A DNA stretch of 43,969 bases from Chloroflexota bacterium (GTDB taxonomy: Bacteria > Chloroflexota > Limnocylindria > P2-11E). The translations under genes and the position numbers were made by a program. Below, piece after piece: positions 36,372 through 43,968 of the stretch (position 1 is its first letter; every line of letters starts with the position of its first letter). The stretch lies in assembly GCA_005889295.1 (NCBI GenBank), contig VBEY01000228.1:1-43969 (forward strand), written 5' to 3'. The notes beneath the pieces were generated by a model. It saw nothing but the letters and a program-made list of their open reading frames with translations. It ran no database searches and was not told the DNA's origin.

Positions 36372-37753
36372 CCTTCGGCCACTTCCCCTCTTCCGATGAA
36401 TCGCCCCCGCGCGGGATTGGTTACGGTCTCAAGCTCGTTATAGACCGTGCGACCGGCCACGAGGGTGCGAACGACCTTCCCCCGGAAGGACCGTCCGACG
36501 TACGGATCGACCCCGCGTGTGTACGAGCGCTCGCGGTCGAGGGCCCACTCGCGGTCAGGATCGAAGAGCACGACGTCGGCGTCCGAGCCAGGCGCGATGG
36601 CCCCCTTGCGGGGCCAGAGGCCGAACCGCTTTGCCGGTCTCGTCGACAGACGCCAGACCGCGAAACCCGCGACCTTGCGCACATCGATGGCGCCGCTGGC
36701 ACGCGCCATCGCACCGCCAAACACCGCGGGCAGGAGCGACTGGGCGCCGGCGACGCCGCCCCACGCCGCGAAGAGGTCGGCCCCGTCCTTCAGCTCCGGC
36801 GAGCAAGGCGAGTGATCCGAGGCCACGAAGTCGATCCGGCCCTCAAGTAGCGCGCGCCAGAGGCCGTCGCGGTTCCGAGCGTCGCGGATCGGCGGCGCGC
36901 ATTTGAGGGCCGCACCCTGCCCGGCGAGATCGTCCTCGTCAAAGGTGAGGTAGTGCGGGCAGGTCTCCGCCGTGACATCGGTGCCCATGTCGCGGGCGGC
37001 GCCGACCGCGCCGAGCGCCTCGACCGCCGAGACATGCACGATGTGGATCCGCGCCCTGGCCTCCCGCGCCGCCGCGCACGCGCGCGCCACCGCTCGGACC
37101 TCGACGAGTGGCGGCCGCGACGATGGCCAGGCCCCGACGTCGGATCGTCCAGTGCCGCGGACGCGCGCTGTCGCCTCGCGGACGAGTGCTTCGTCCTCGC
37201 AGTGCAGCGCGACGACAAGACCCGCGTCCGCGGCCGCGCGAAGCGCCGGCACGAGATCCTCATCGCTAATCGCGGGAAACTCGGGTACTCCGCTGTCGCA
37301 CAGAAACGCTTTCACGCCGACGGCGCCTCGCTCGCTCAGCTCGCGCAGGGCGCCAGGATCCACGTCGACGAGACCGCCCCAGAGCGCGAAGTCAACGACG
37401 GATGCGCGTTCGGCCGCAGCCCTCTTCAGATCGAACGAGGCACCGTCGAGGACCGGCGGTACAGAGTTGAGCGGCATGTCGAGGACCGTCGTCGTCCCGC
37501 CGGCCGCGGCCGCCCGGCTGCCGCTCGCCCAGCCCTCCCAATCCGTTCGTCCGGGCTCGTTGAAGTGCACGTGCGCGTCGACGACTCCGGGTAGCGCGAG
37601 CAGGCCCCGCGCGTCGATCTCGTGCTTCGCCGTGGAGGCGCCGGCCTCGACGAGCGCGCTGATCCGTCCGTCGCGGATCAGGATGTCGCGGGCGTAGGCC
37701 CCGTCGGAGACCACCACCGCGCCGCGAATCGCGAGGTCGGCTTTGGCGCTCAC
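36368..37753 (-). CDS. allB: Allantoinase (dihydroorotase/hydantoinase superfamily)
   Basis: LPGVVDAHVHFNEPGRTDWEGWASGSRAAAAGGTTTVLDMPLNSVPP; VKAFLCDSGV; HCEDEALV; TAETCPHYLTFDEDDL; DFVASDHSPCSPELK. Confidence 0.92.
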   Translation of the reverse strand: MSAKADLAIRGAVVVSDGAYARDILIRDGRISALVEAGASTAKHEIDARGLLALPGVVDAHVHFNEPGRTDWEGWASGSRAAAAGGTTTVLDMPLNSVPPVLDGASFDLKRAAAERASVVDFALWGGLVDVDPGALRELSERGAVGVKAFLCDSGVPEFPAISDEDLVPALRAAADAGLVVALHCEDEALVREATARVRGTGRSDVGAWPSSRPPLVEVRAVARACAAAREARARIHIVHVSAVEALGAVGAARDMGTDVTAETCPHYLTFDEDDLAGQGAALKCAPPIRDARNRDGLWRALLEGRIDFVASDHSPCSPELKDGADLFAAWGGVAGAQSLLPAVFGGAMARASGAIDVRKVAGFAVWRLSTRPAKRFGLWPRKGAIAPGSDADVVLFDPDREWALDRERSYTRGVDPYVGRSFRGKVVRTLVAGRTVYNELETVTNPARGRFIGRGEVAEG

Positions 37754-38163
37754 TCTTCGGTGATGCTGAAGTCCTGCGCGCCTTCCCAGAGAGCGAGTCG
37801 ACCGACCTCCGCAAGATGCTCGTTGCCCTCGATGACCGTCGCGAAGTGGTTCCCGGCGAGCTGCCCCACCTTGCTCGAGAACAGCGTCGCGCCGTAGGGG
37901 AAGAGGATCTCCATCTCTGAGATGCCGCCGGGGTAGACCAGGATCTGCCCGGGCGCGGGGTGACTCGTGTGATTCTCGAAATCGACGCTGAGCCGGCGCT
38001 CGCCCATCGGGACCCAGGTCGATTCACCGCTCCAGCGACAGTGGACCAGCTTGCTTCGCAGCGGCAGGAGCTTTCGGATGGCGGCGCAGGTTTTCGGAGC
38101 GGCTCGGTCCTCGAGGCGCGCTTTGAAGGTGAAGCGTCCAGCCGTGATGCGGAGCATCGTCAT
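37750..38163 (-). CDS. DUF3830 family protein (cyclophilin-like)
   Basis: MTMLRITAGRFTFKARLEDRAAPKTCAAIRKLLPLRSKLVHCRWSGESTWVP...PGQILVYPGGISEMEILFPYG; 4-bp overlap with allantoinase; alternative ATG 38190. Confidence 0.78.
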   Translation of the reverse strand: MTMLRITAGRFTFKARLEDRAAPKTCAAIRKLLPLRSKLVHCRWSGESTWVPMGERRLSVDFENHTSHPAPGQILVYPGGISEMEILFPYGATLFSSKVGQLAGNHFATVIEGNEHLAEVGRLALWEGAQDFSITEE

Positions 38164-38171
38164 CGCGGGCG

Positions 38172-38178
38172 TACGATA
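38172..38178. promoter_or_regulatory. Candidate overlapping bidirectional -10 (TACGAT + / TATCGT -)
   Basis: GTA-CGA-TAC core; + TACGAT 38172-38177 then 11 nt to ATG 38189; - TATCGT 38178-38173 then 9 nt to ATG 38163. Confidence 0.4.
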
Positions 38179-38188
38179 CCGGCCGCTC

Positions 38189-38482
38189 ATGGCGACCCTC
38201 TCAACACACGTCCTCGATACGGCGACTGGCCGTCCCGCGTTGGGTATCGCAGTCTCGCTGGAAAAAGACGGCGCGGTGATCGCCCGGGGTGTGACCGACG
38301 GTGACGGGCGCGTCGCGGAGCTGGCCCCTTCGCTCGCACCAGGACGTTACCGGCTCGTGTTCGAGCTCCAGGGCCGCTTCTTCCGGCGCGTCGCGCTCGA
38401 CGTCGAGATCGGCTCGGAACCCAAATACCACGTCCCGCTTCTCGTCACGCCGTTCGGGCTGACGAGCTATCGCGGGTCGTGA
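38189..38482 (+). CDS. uraH: 5-hydroxyisourate hydrolase (transthyretin-like)
   Basis: LSTHVLDTATGRPALGIAVSLEK; RVALDVEIGSEPKYHVPLLVTPFGLTSYRGS (C-terminal YRGS signature). Confidence 0.96.
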   Translation: MATLSTHVLDTATGRPALGIAVSLEKDGAVIARGVTDGDGRVAELAPSLAPGRYRLVFELQGRFFRRVALDVEIGSEPKYHVPLLVTPFGLTSYRGS

Positions 38483-38922
38483 TGACCGTCGCGCCAGAGG
38501 CCCTCGCGGCGATCTTCGAGCGAGCTCCGGCGCTCGCGGAGCGGGTGCGAGGGAATGATGCCGCGTCGATCGTGGCGTCGGCTCGTTCCGAGGTCGCGCG
38601 CATGACCGAGAGCGAGCGCATCGCCGTTCTCGACGCACACCCGCGGATCGGGGCCGACCCCGTGTCGCTCTCGGCGCTCTCGCGAAGCGAGCAGGGCGGC
38701 GCCACCGACATCGCGACGATGCGCGAGCTCGCCGCGCTGAACGAAGAGTACGAGCGCAGATTCGGCTTCCGCTTCGTCGTCTTCGTCGCGGGCCGCTCGA
38801 AAGCTCAGATCGTCCCGATCTTTCGCGAACGCCTCCGGCACACGCGCGAGGTTGAGCTCGCGATCGGCATCGACGAATTTCTCGCGATCGCGGGCGATCG
38901 ATTGGAGCGGATCACGTCATGA
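38479..38922 (+). CDS. uraD: OHCU decarboxylase
   Basis: VLDAHPRIGADPVSLSALSRSEQGG; LAALNEEYERRFGFRFVVFVAGRSKAQI; 4-bp overlap; ATG 38482 also possible. Confidence 0.93.
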   Translation: MMTVAPEALAAIFERAPALAERVRGNDAASIVASARSEVARMTESERIAVLDAHPRIGADPVSLSALSRSEQGGATDIATMRELAALNEEYERRFGFRFVVFVAGRSKAQIVPIFRERLRHTREVELAIGIDEFLAIAGDRLERITS

Positions 38923-39770
38923 CCACGACCGAGATCAGCTACGGCAAGGCCCAGGTTGTCTTCTACCGTCTCGGCGGCCACGACATCGCACCCCTCGCGG
39001 CGTCGGTCGACGTCGACGTCTTCGGAAAGCGGTTTCTCGCTGCGTATACCGAGGGCGACAATCGCGAGGTCGTCGCGACCGACACGATGAAGAACTTCGT
39101 GTACGCGATGGCGGCCGAGTACAGCGGCCGGACGCTCCTGGGGCTCTGCGCCTTCCTTGGCCGCCGCTTTCTGGAGACCTACCCGGTGATGGAGGCACTC
39201 CGCGTGTCCGCACGCGAGGTACCGCTCGACGCGGCCGCCGGCGAACGTGGCCCAAGCGACGTCCTGTTCCGCTCGACGCGCGGCGACGGCGCCGTCGCTC
39301 AGGTCGCCGTCGACGCGATCGGCGGAAAGCCCGAGATCACCGGCGCGCGCAGTGGCTGGGAAGACATGCTGCTGGTGAAGACGACGGGGAGCTCATTCGC
39401 GACGTTCGCCCGAGACGACTTCACGACTCTGCCGGAGCTCACCGACCGCCCGCTGACGATCGGCCTATCCGTGTATTGGCGCTACCGCGATCTGGTTGAC
39501 GGGGTCGCCGAGGGCCCCGGTTTTCTCGGCCCGCGAGCCGTACGCGACGAGATCGAGCGCATCTTTCACGAGTTCAACAGCCGCTCGATCCAGCATCTGG
39601 TGCACGAGATCGGCGCTCGCTTGTTCGGGGCGCACACGCAACTTCAAGAGATCGAGTTCGTATCCGAGAACCACACCCCCGACCATGTCCGGGACGGCAC
39701 CGGTGGCGTGAAGATATTCGCCGCACCGAGAGGGACCTTCGGAAAAATCGGCCTGGTTCTCAGGCGATGA
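38919..39770 (+). CDS. Urate oxidase (uricase)
   Basis: YGKAQVVFYRLGGHDIAPLAASVDV; VVATDTMKNFVYAMAAEY; LLVKTTGSSFATFARDDFTTLPELTDRPL; NHTPDHVRDGTGGVKIFAAPRGTFGKIGL. Confidence 0.95.
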   Translation: MTTTEISYGKAQVVFYRLGGHDIAPLAASVDVDVFGKRFLAAYTEGDNREVVATDTMKNFVYAMAAEYSGRTLLGLCAFLGRRFLETYPVMEALRVSAREVPLDAAAGERGPSDVLFRSTRGDGAVAQVAVDAIGGKPEITGARSGWEDMLLVKTTGSSFATFARDDFTTLPELTDRPLTIGLSVYWRYRDLVDGVAEGPGFLGPRAVRDEIERIFHEFNSRSIQHLVHEIGARLFGAHTQLQEIEFVSENHTPDHVRDGTGGVKIFAAPRGTFGKIGLVLRR

Positions 39771-39784
39771 AGCGGCGGCTTCAT
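39767..39784. repeat. Inverted repeat ATGAAGC-GGCG-GCTTCAT at the urate oxidase stop codon
   Basis: 7-bp perfect stem, 4-nt loop; third half-site GCTTCAT at 39791-39797; no U-tract. Confidence 0.45.
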
Positions 39785-39850
39785 TACGGGGCTTCATCCC
39801 CCGCGTAGACTCGCAAAGTAAGGAAGAACCAGCTTCTGGGCCCCGCGCGG

Positions 39851-40558
39851 GTGTTGATCGTCGTCGATCAACCACTGGCGAACCTCGTCGCTCTGGCCCT
39901 GAATCACGGCAAATACCTCACGCGGATCGACCACGACCCGAGGAGCGCGCGGACCGAGCTCGAGGCCTGGCGACCGCACCTCCTCCTCGTGGACCTCGAC
40001 GCTCACGACCCCGAGTCGATCGGCCTCATCGGTCAGCGCGTTGAGAACCGACGGATTCCGACGATCGTCTTCAGCGAGCGAGGTGATCTCAAGACGAAGC
40101 TCACCGCATTCGATCAAGGCGCCGACGACATCATCACCGTGCCGTTCGTGCCTGAGGAGCTCGTGGCGCGGACGCTCGCGCTGATGCGGCGGAGCTATGG
40201 CGACGGCATTGCCTTCATCCCCGTGATCACCGTCGCCGGCCTGGAGATCGACCTGCTGAACAAGCATGTGAAGGTCGGCAGGCTCCGCCCCGAGCTGACC
40301 GCCATGGAGCAGGCACTGCTCTATCTCCTCGCGTCAAATGCCGGTCAGACGCTGGGGCGCGAAGAGATCCTGGATGCGCTTTGGGGCTCGGATTACATCG
40401 CGGGGAGCAATATCGTCGATCGCCACGTGCGAAACCTACGGCTGAAACTGAAGGATCATTGGCGAAATCCTCGATTCATTGGAACCGTCCCGGGAAAGGG
40501 ATACCGCTTCCTCCCGTCCGTGAGTTCGCGTCATGACAGGGCGTTATCCCGGGCGTAG
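39851..40558 (+). CDS. Atypical OmpR-like regulator (pseudo-receiver + winged helix)
   Basis: VLIVVDQPLANLVALAL...LLLVDLDAHDPES...DDIITVPFVPEEL; winged helix LTAMEQALLYLLASNAGQTLGREEILDALWG...VDRHVRNLRLKLKDHWRNPRFIGTVPGKGYRFL; start uncertain (see finding). Confidence 0.88.
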   Translation: MLIVVDQPLANLVALALNHGKYLTRIDHDPRSARTELEAWRPHLLLVDLDAHDPESIGLIGQRVENRRIPTIVFSERGDLKTKLTAFDQGADDIITVPFVPEELVARTLALMRRSYGDGIAFIPVITVAGLEIDLLNKHVKVGRLRPELTAMEQALLYLLASNAGQTLGREEILDALWGSDYIAGSNIVDRHVRNLRLKLKDHWRNPRFIGTVPGKGYRFLPSVSSRHDRALSRA

Positions 40559-40567
40559 ACCTCCTTC

Positions 40568-41323
40568 GTGGCAGTCGTCAACGGGCGCACCCGCGCGGAC
40601 ACCACGTTTTCCAAACGCGAAGCTCCCCGCGTGCTGATCGTCATGAACGAGACCCTTGGGAATCTCGTGGCCGTGACTCTGCGGCACGGGCCGTATGAGA
40701 CGGAGAGGTCCACGAACGCCCAGGAGTGCCGCGATGTGCTCCGCGACTGGAATCCCCACATGGCCTTTATCGATCTCGATCTGTTCGAGCCGTTCATCGA
40801 CATCGTTGGGCGCGGGCTGACCCATGGTCAGATGCCCATCCTCGCGTTCACCCGGCGACGCGATACCGCGCTAAAGCTGAGCGCCTACGAGCGGGGAGCC
40901 GACGACATCATCGAGGTGCCGTTCACGCTTGACGAGATCGTGGCTCGCCCGTTCGCGCTCATGCGGAGAGCGCACGGCATCCCCGTCACTATCGTGCCGA
41001 AGATCAAACTTGACGGGCTCGAGGTGGACCTGCTCTCGCAGCGAGTTAGCGTCGGCGGCCGCGAGCTTCAGCTCACGCCGATCCAGCAGACCCTGCTGTA
41101 TCTGCTTGCCGCGAATGCCGGAAGGGCTTTGAGCCGCGAAGACCTCCTGTCGAGCATCTGGGGAAGCGAATTCGAGATCGAGAGCAACGTGGTCGATCGT
41201 CACATCCGCGAGCTCCGTGTGAAACTTGACGATGAGTGGCGCGCGCCCCGTTTCATCGAGACCGTCCCCGGCGCGGGCTACCGGTTCAAGGCACAGGAGC
41301 CTGTGGGCGACGCCGCGAAGTAA
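40568..41323 (+). CDS. Atypical OmpR-like regulator, paralog of preceding gene
   Basis: RVLIVMNETLGNLVAVTLRHG...MAFIDLDLFEPF...DDIIEVPFTLDEI; LTPIQQTLLYLLAANAGRALSREDLLSSIWG...VDRHIRELRVKLDDEWRAPRFIETVPGAGYRF. Confidence 0.9.
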   Translation: MAVVNGRTRADTTFSKREAPRVLIVMNETLGNLVAVTLRHGPYETERSTNAQECRDVLRDWNPHMAFIDLDLFEPFIDIVGRGLTHGQMPILAFTRRRDTALKLSAYERGADDIIEVPFTLDEIVARPFALMRRAHGIPVTIVPKIKLDGLEVDLLSQRVSVGGRELQLTPIQQTLLYLLAANAGRALSREDLLSSIWGSEFEIESNVVDRHIRELRVKLDDEWRAPRFIETVPGAGYRFKAQEPVGDAAK

Positions 41324-41439
41324 AGCCCCGACGCAACCAATCAGCGATGAAGCGCTGTAATGACTGTGGGTCTTCTTGGTGCTGCAGTAGTTCGACGACG
41401 CGGTAACGGAACGGTGTCGGCCACGCGCATTGGGGGAGG

Positions 41440-41742
41440 ATGAACCTGTCGACTCGAGACATCGTCCACTGGGAGTGCCACTCGCCTGAGCATCGTGTTC
41501 TCCATTCCCGTCACGGGAACGGGGGCCTGACGATTCACGAGGGCGCATGGGCGTACTGCGATGGGGCTGGTGCGAATGACGCGCACCGGTGGTCGCCGAC
41601 CGGAGGCGTGGCGCTCGAATCGCTCGTCCGCTGGACCGCACCGAACGGCGCGCCGGTGGAAGGTGTACGACCACTCACCGTCACTGCGACGAACGGGAGT
41701 CCGAAGGCTTCGCGAAGGACGTCTGGAGTCCGCCAGACCTAA
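41440..41742 (+). CDS. Small protein of unknown function
   Basis: Strong SD GGGGGAGG directly before ATG; Trp/His/Cys-containing MNLSTRDIVHWECHSPEHRVLHSRHGNGGLTIHEGAWAYCDG. Confidence 0.62.
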   Translation: MNLSTRDIVHWECHSPEHRVLHSRHGNGGLTIHEGAWAYCDGAGANDAHRWSPTGGVALESLVRWTAPNGAPVEGVRPLTVTATNGSPKASRRTSGVRQT

Positions 41743-41761
41743 TCTCCCGCTCTCAAGGACC

Positions 41762-42061
41762 GTGGAATACCAGCTTCGGCACTACCGGATTCGGGCGGGA
41801 GGCATGGAACCTTTCCTCGAGGCCTGGCTCCGCGGCGTATATCCGCTCCGCCGCAAGTTCGGTTTCACGTTCGCCGGCGCGTGGCGCGTCGAGGGAGCGA
41901 ACGAGTTCGTATGGATCATCGGTTACGACGGACCCGACGGATTTGCCGCCGCTGATAAGCGGTACTACGCGTCAGAAGAACGCAAACGCATGTCGCCGGA
42001 CCCGGCGCAGTACATCGAGGCGCCGGTAAGCAAGATGATGAAGAGCGTGCTGCCCGAGTAA
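41762..42061 (+). CDS. NIPSNAP-family protein
   Basis: VEYQLRHYRIRAGGMEPFLEAWLRGVYPLRRKFGFTFAGAWRVEGANEFVWIIGYDGPDGFAAADKRYYAS; GTG start. Confidence 0.82.
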   Translation: MEYQLRHYRIRAGGMEPFLEAWLRGVYPLRRKFGFTFAGAWRVEGANEFVWIIGYDGPDGFAAADKRYYASEERKRMSPDPAQYIEAPVSKMMKSVLPE

Positions 42062-42206
42062 GTTCCGACCCGGGTTCGGAGATCGACCGAACGCGCCTGA
42101 TGATCGAGATGACGACATTTGTCGAAGTCCGAGCGCAAGGCTCATCCCGCCGGATTCGCGTCCTATTCTCGGAGACGACTTCGGGCGACCGGACGGGAGG
42201 GGATCG

Positions 42207-42539
42207 ATGGCCACCATTGATCGCAACGAATTTCTGAGAGGCGCGCTGGCAGCGGGAGCCGCGTCGTTCGCGAACTCGGTCGCAACCAACTACACGGCTC
42301 ATCTCGAGCCCTCGCCCGAGGTGCACGAGCTCGCGAACGTGGTGCGGCTTCTCGATGCGGCACGTGACCGGCTGGTCGGAGCGCTCCCGCAGGGGCAAGG
42401 GCCCCAGGGGCAGGGGCCCCTGATGGGGCAGGGGCCCCAGGCCGGGATCGACCCGGACGTGGTCGCGGCGCTCGAGAGCATCAAGTTGAAAGCGCGAGCC
42501 ATCGCGGGACACGTGGAGACGGCGCTACCGCTCGGCTAG
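42207..42539 (+). CDS. Small protein with Gln-Gly-Pro repeat linker, unknown function
   Basis: SD GGGAGGGG; MATIDRNEFLRGALAAGAASFANS...PQGQGPQGQGPLMGQGPQAG. Confidence 0.6.
   Translation: MATIDRNEFLRGALAAGAASFANSVATNYTAHLEPSPEVHELANVVRLLDAARDRLVGALPQGQGPQGQGPLMGQGPQAGIDPDVVAALESIKLKARAIAGHVETALPLG
42392..42438. repeat. Three 14-bp GGGGCA(A/G)GGGCCCC repeats inside CDS 42207-42539
   Basis: Copies at 42392-42405, 42407-42420, 42425-42438. Confidence 0.9.
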
Positions 42540-43801
42540 TCCTCGCGCGCGGGTAGCGCCGCGGCGATCACGTCGCGAATCGACGCGAGCCCTTGCTCTT
42601 TGACGTATGCCGCCAGGCCTTCGATGACCTTGAGCGGCGCGAGCGGGTCAGCGAAGGTGGCCGTGCCGACCTGTACCGACGAGGCGCCCGCCATGAGGAA
42701 CTCGAGCGCGTCCTGCGCATTCGTGACGCCACCCGCGCCGATGATCGGGATGCTGACCGCCTGCGCGACCTGATACGTGATGTGCACGGCGATGGGTCTG
42801 ATTGCCGGACCCGAGAGCCCGCCGCTCCCGGTCCCGAGGATCGGGCGTCGCCGGCGCGTGTCGATGCGCATCCCAAGGACGGTGTTGATCGCGGTGAGCG
42901 CGTCGGCGCCCGCCTGCTCGCACGCGCGCGCGACGGCAACGACGTCCGGCGCGTTGGGCGTGAGCTTCACGATGACGGGGAGGTCCGTCTCCGCCTTGAC
43001 CGCGCGGGTCACCTCCGCGGCTAGGTCCGGATCGCAGCCGAACAACATGCCGCCCTTGACGTTCGGGCACGACACGTTGATCTCGTAGGCGACGACCCCT
43101 GGCGTCCCGGTCATCTCGTGGACCACGTAGACGTAGTCATCGACGCTGTACCCCGCGACGTTCACGATGACCGCGACGCCGAGCTCAGCCCACGCTTTTC
43201 CATACTTCCGGGCGACCTCGGCGGCACCCGGATTCTCAAGACCGATCGAATTGAGGATGCCGGACGGCGTCTCCGCGATCCGGTATTGCGGATTCCCGGG
43301 ACGCGCGGCCGGCGTCGTGCCCTTGTTGACGATCGCGCCGAGTCTCGAGACATCGATGAGCTCGGCGTACTCGACGCCCTGCCCGAACGTTCCCGAAGCC
43401 GTCATCACCGGGTTCTTCAGACGAAGACCGCGCGCCACTTCGACCTCGAGATCGACGCCGAGCTCGGGATAGGAAAGCGACGCAGCGCGGGGGTCTTCCG
43501 AGCGAGCGGCCCCTGAACGGCGGTCCACCGCGATCCCACGAGGGGCCGAGCGAGGAAGACCCACGCGATGCGGCGCGTCGGTGTCGAGAGCCTCACGGAG
43601 CTTGTTCCCGAGATCGGATGGCGCGCGGCCTTCGTCTGGCTGCCCCGTTACGGCTTCGGCGATCGTCGCATCGTCGAGCTCGGCGAGCTCAGTGAGGTCC
43701 TCGTCAGCTTCGCCGTCGGCGGCATCCTCCAAGGACTCTTCTATGGATTTGCTGACGTCGATCGGCCGCTCAACCTTCTTGCGGAACCGGCGCCACGGCA
43801 T
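42536..43801 (-). CDS. pyrD: Dihydroorotate dehydrogenase (class 1B-like) with ~115-aa acidic N-terminal extension
   Basis: LRLKNPVMTASGTFGQGVEYAE; GAIVNKGTTPAARPGNPQYRIAETPSGILNSIGLENPG; EINVSCPNVKGG; PVIVKLTPNAPDV; IPIIGAGGVTNAQDALEFLMAGASSVQVGTA. Confidence 0.93.
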   Translation of the reverse strand: MPWRRFRKKVERPIDVSKSIEESLEDAADGEADEDLTELAELDDATIAEAVTGQPDEGRAPSDLGNKLREALDTDAPHRVGLPRSAPRGIAVDRRSGAARSEDPRAASLSYPELGVDLEVEVARGLRLKNPVMTASGTFGQGVEYAELIDVSRLGAIVNKGTTPAARPGNPQYRIAETPSGILNSIGLENPGAAEVARKYGKAWAELGVAVIVNVAGYSVDDYVYVVHEMTGTPGVVAYEINVSCPNVKGGMLFGCDPDLAAEVTRAVKAETDLPVIVKLTPNAPDVVAVARACEQAGADALTAINTVLGMRIDTRRRRPILGTGSGGLSGPAIRPIAVHITYQVAQAVSIPIIGAGGVTNAQDALEFLMAGASSVQVGTATFADPLAPLKVIEGLAAYVKEQGLASIRDVIAAALPARED

Positions 43802-43968
43802 CAGACGAGACCTACCGTTGCAGGCTCGCCCTGGTCGAATGCGACATCGCCGAGACCGAAGACCGGTCCTTCGCGGCAGACGCGCGCGTTGCCCTGTGCG
43901 GTCACGATCACGCAGGCGCGGCACACACCCATCGCGCACCCCATGTGCTGCTCTACGGCGATCTGCGT
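43801..43968 (-). CDS. pyrK: Dihydroorotate dehydrogenase electron transfer subunit, C-terminal fragment (truncated by window edge)
   Basis: Manual translation TQIAVEQHMGCAMGVCRACVIVTAQGNARVCREGPVFGLGDVAFDQGEPATVGLV*; [2Fe-2S] Cys motif of PyrK; stop overlaps pyrD ATG (TGATG). Confidence 0.9.
   Translation of the reverse strand, partial: TQIAVEQHMGCAMGVCRACVIVTAQGNARVCREGPVFGLGDVAFDQGEPATVGLV

Noticed and set aside
33922-36443. 400-, 453- and 368-aa plus-strand ORFs opposite the deaminase and allantoate amidohydrolase
   Set aside because: Composition and lack of motifs indicate antisense shadow ORFs.
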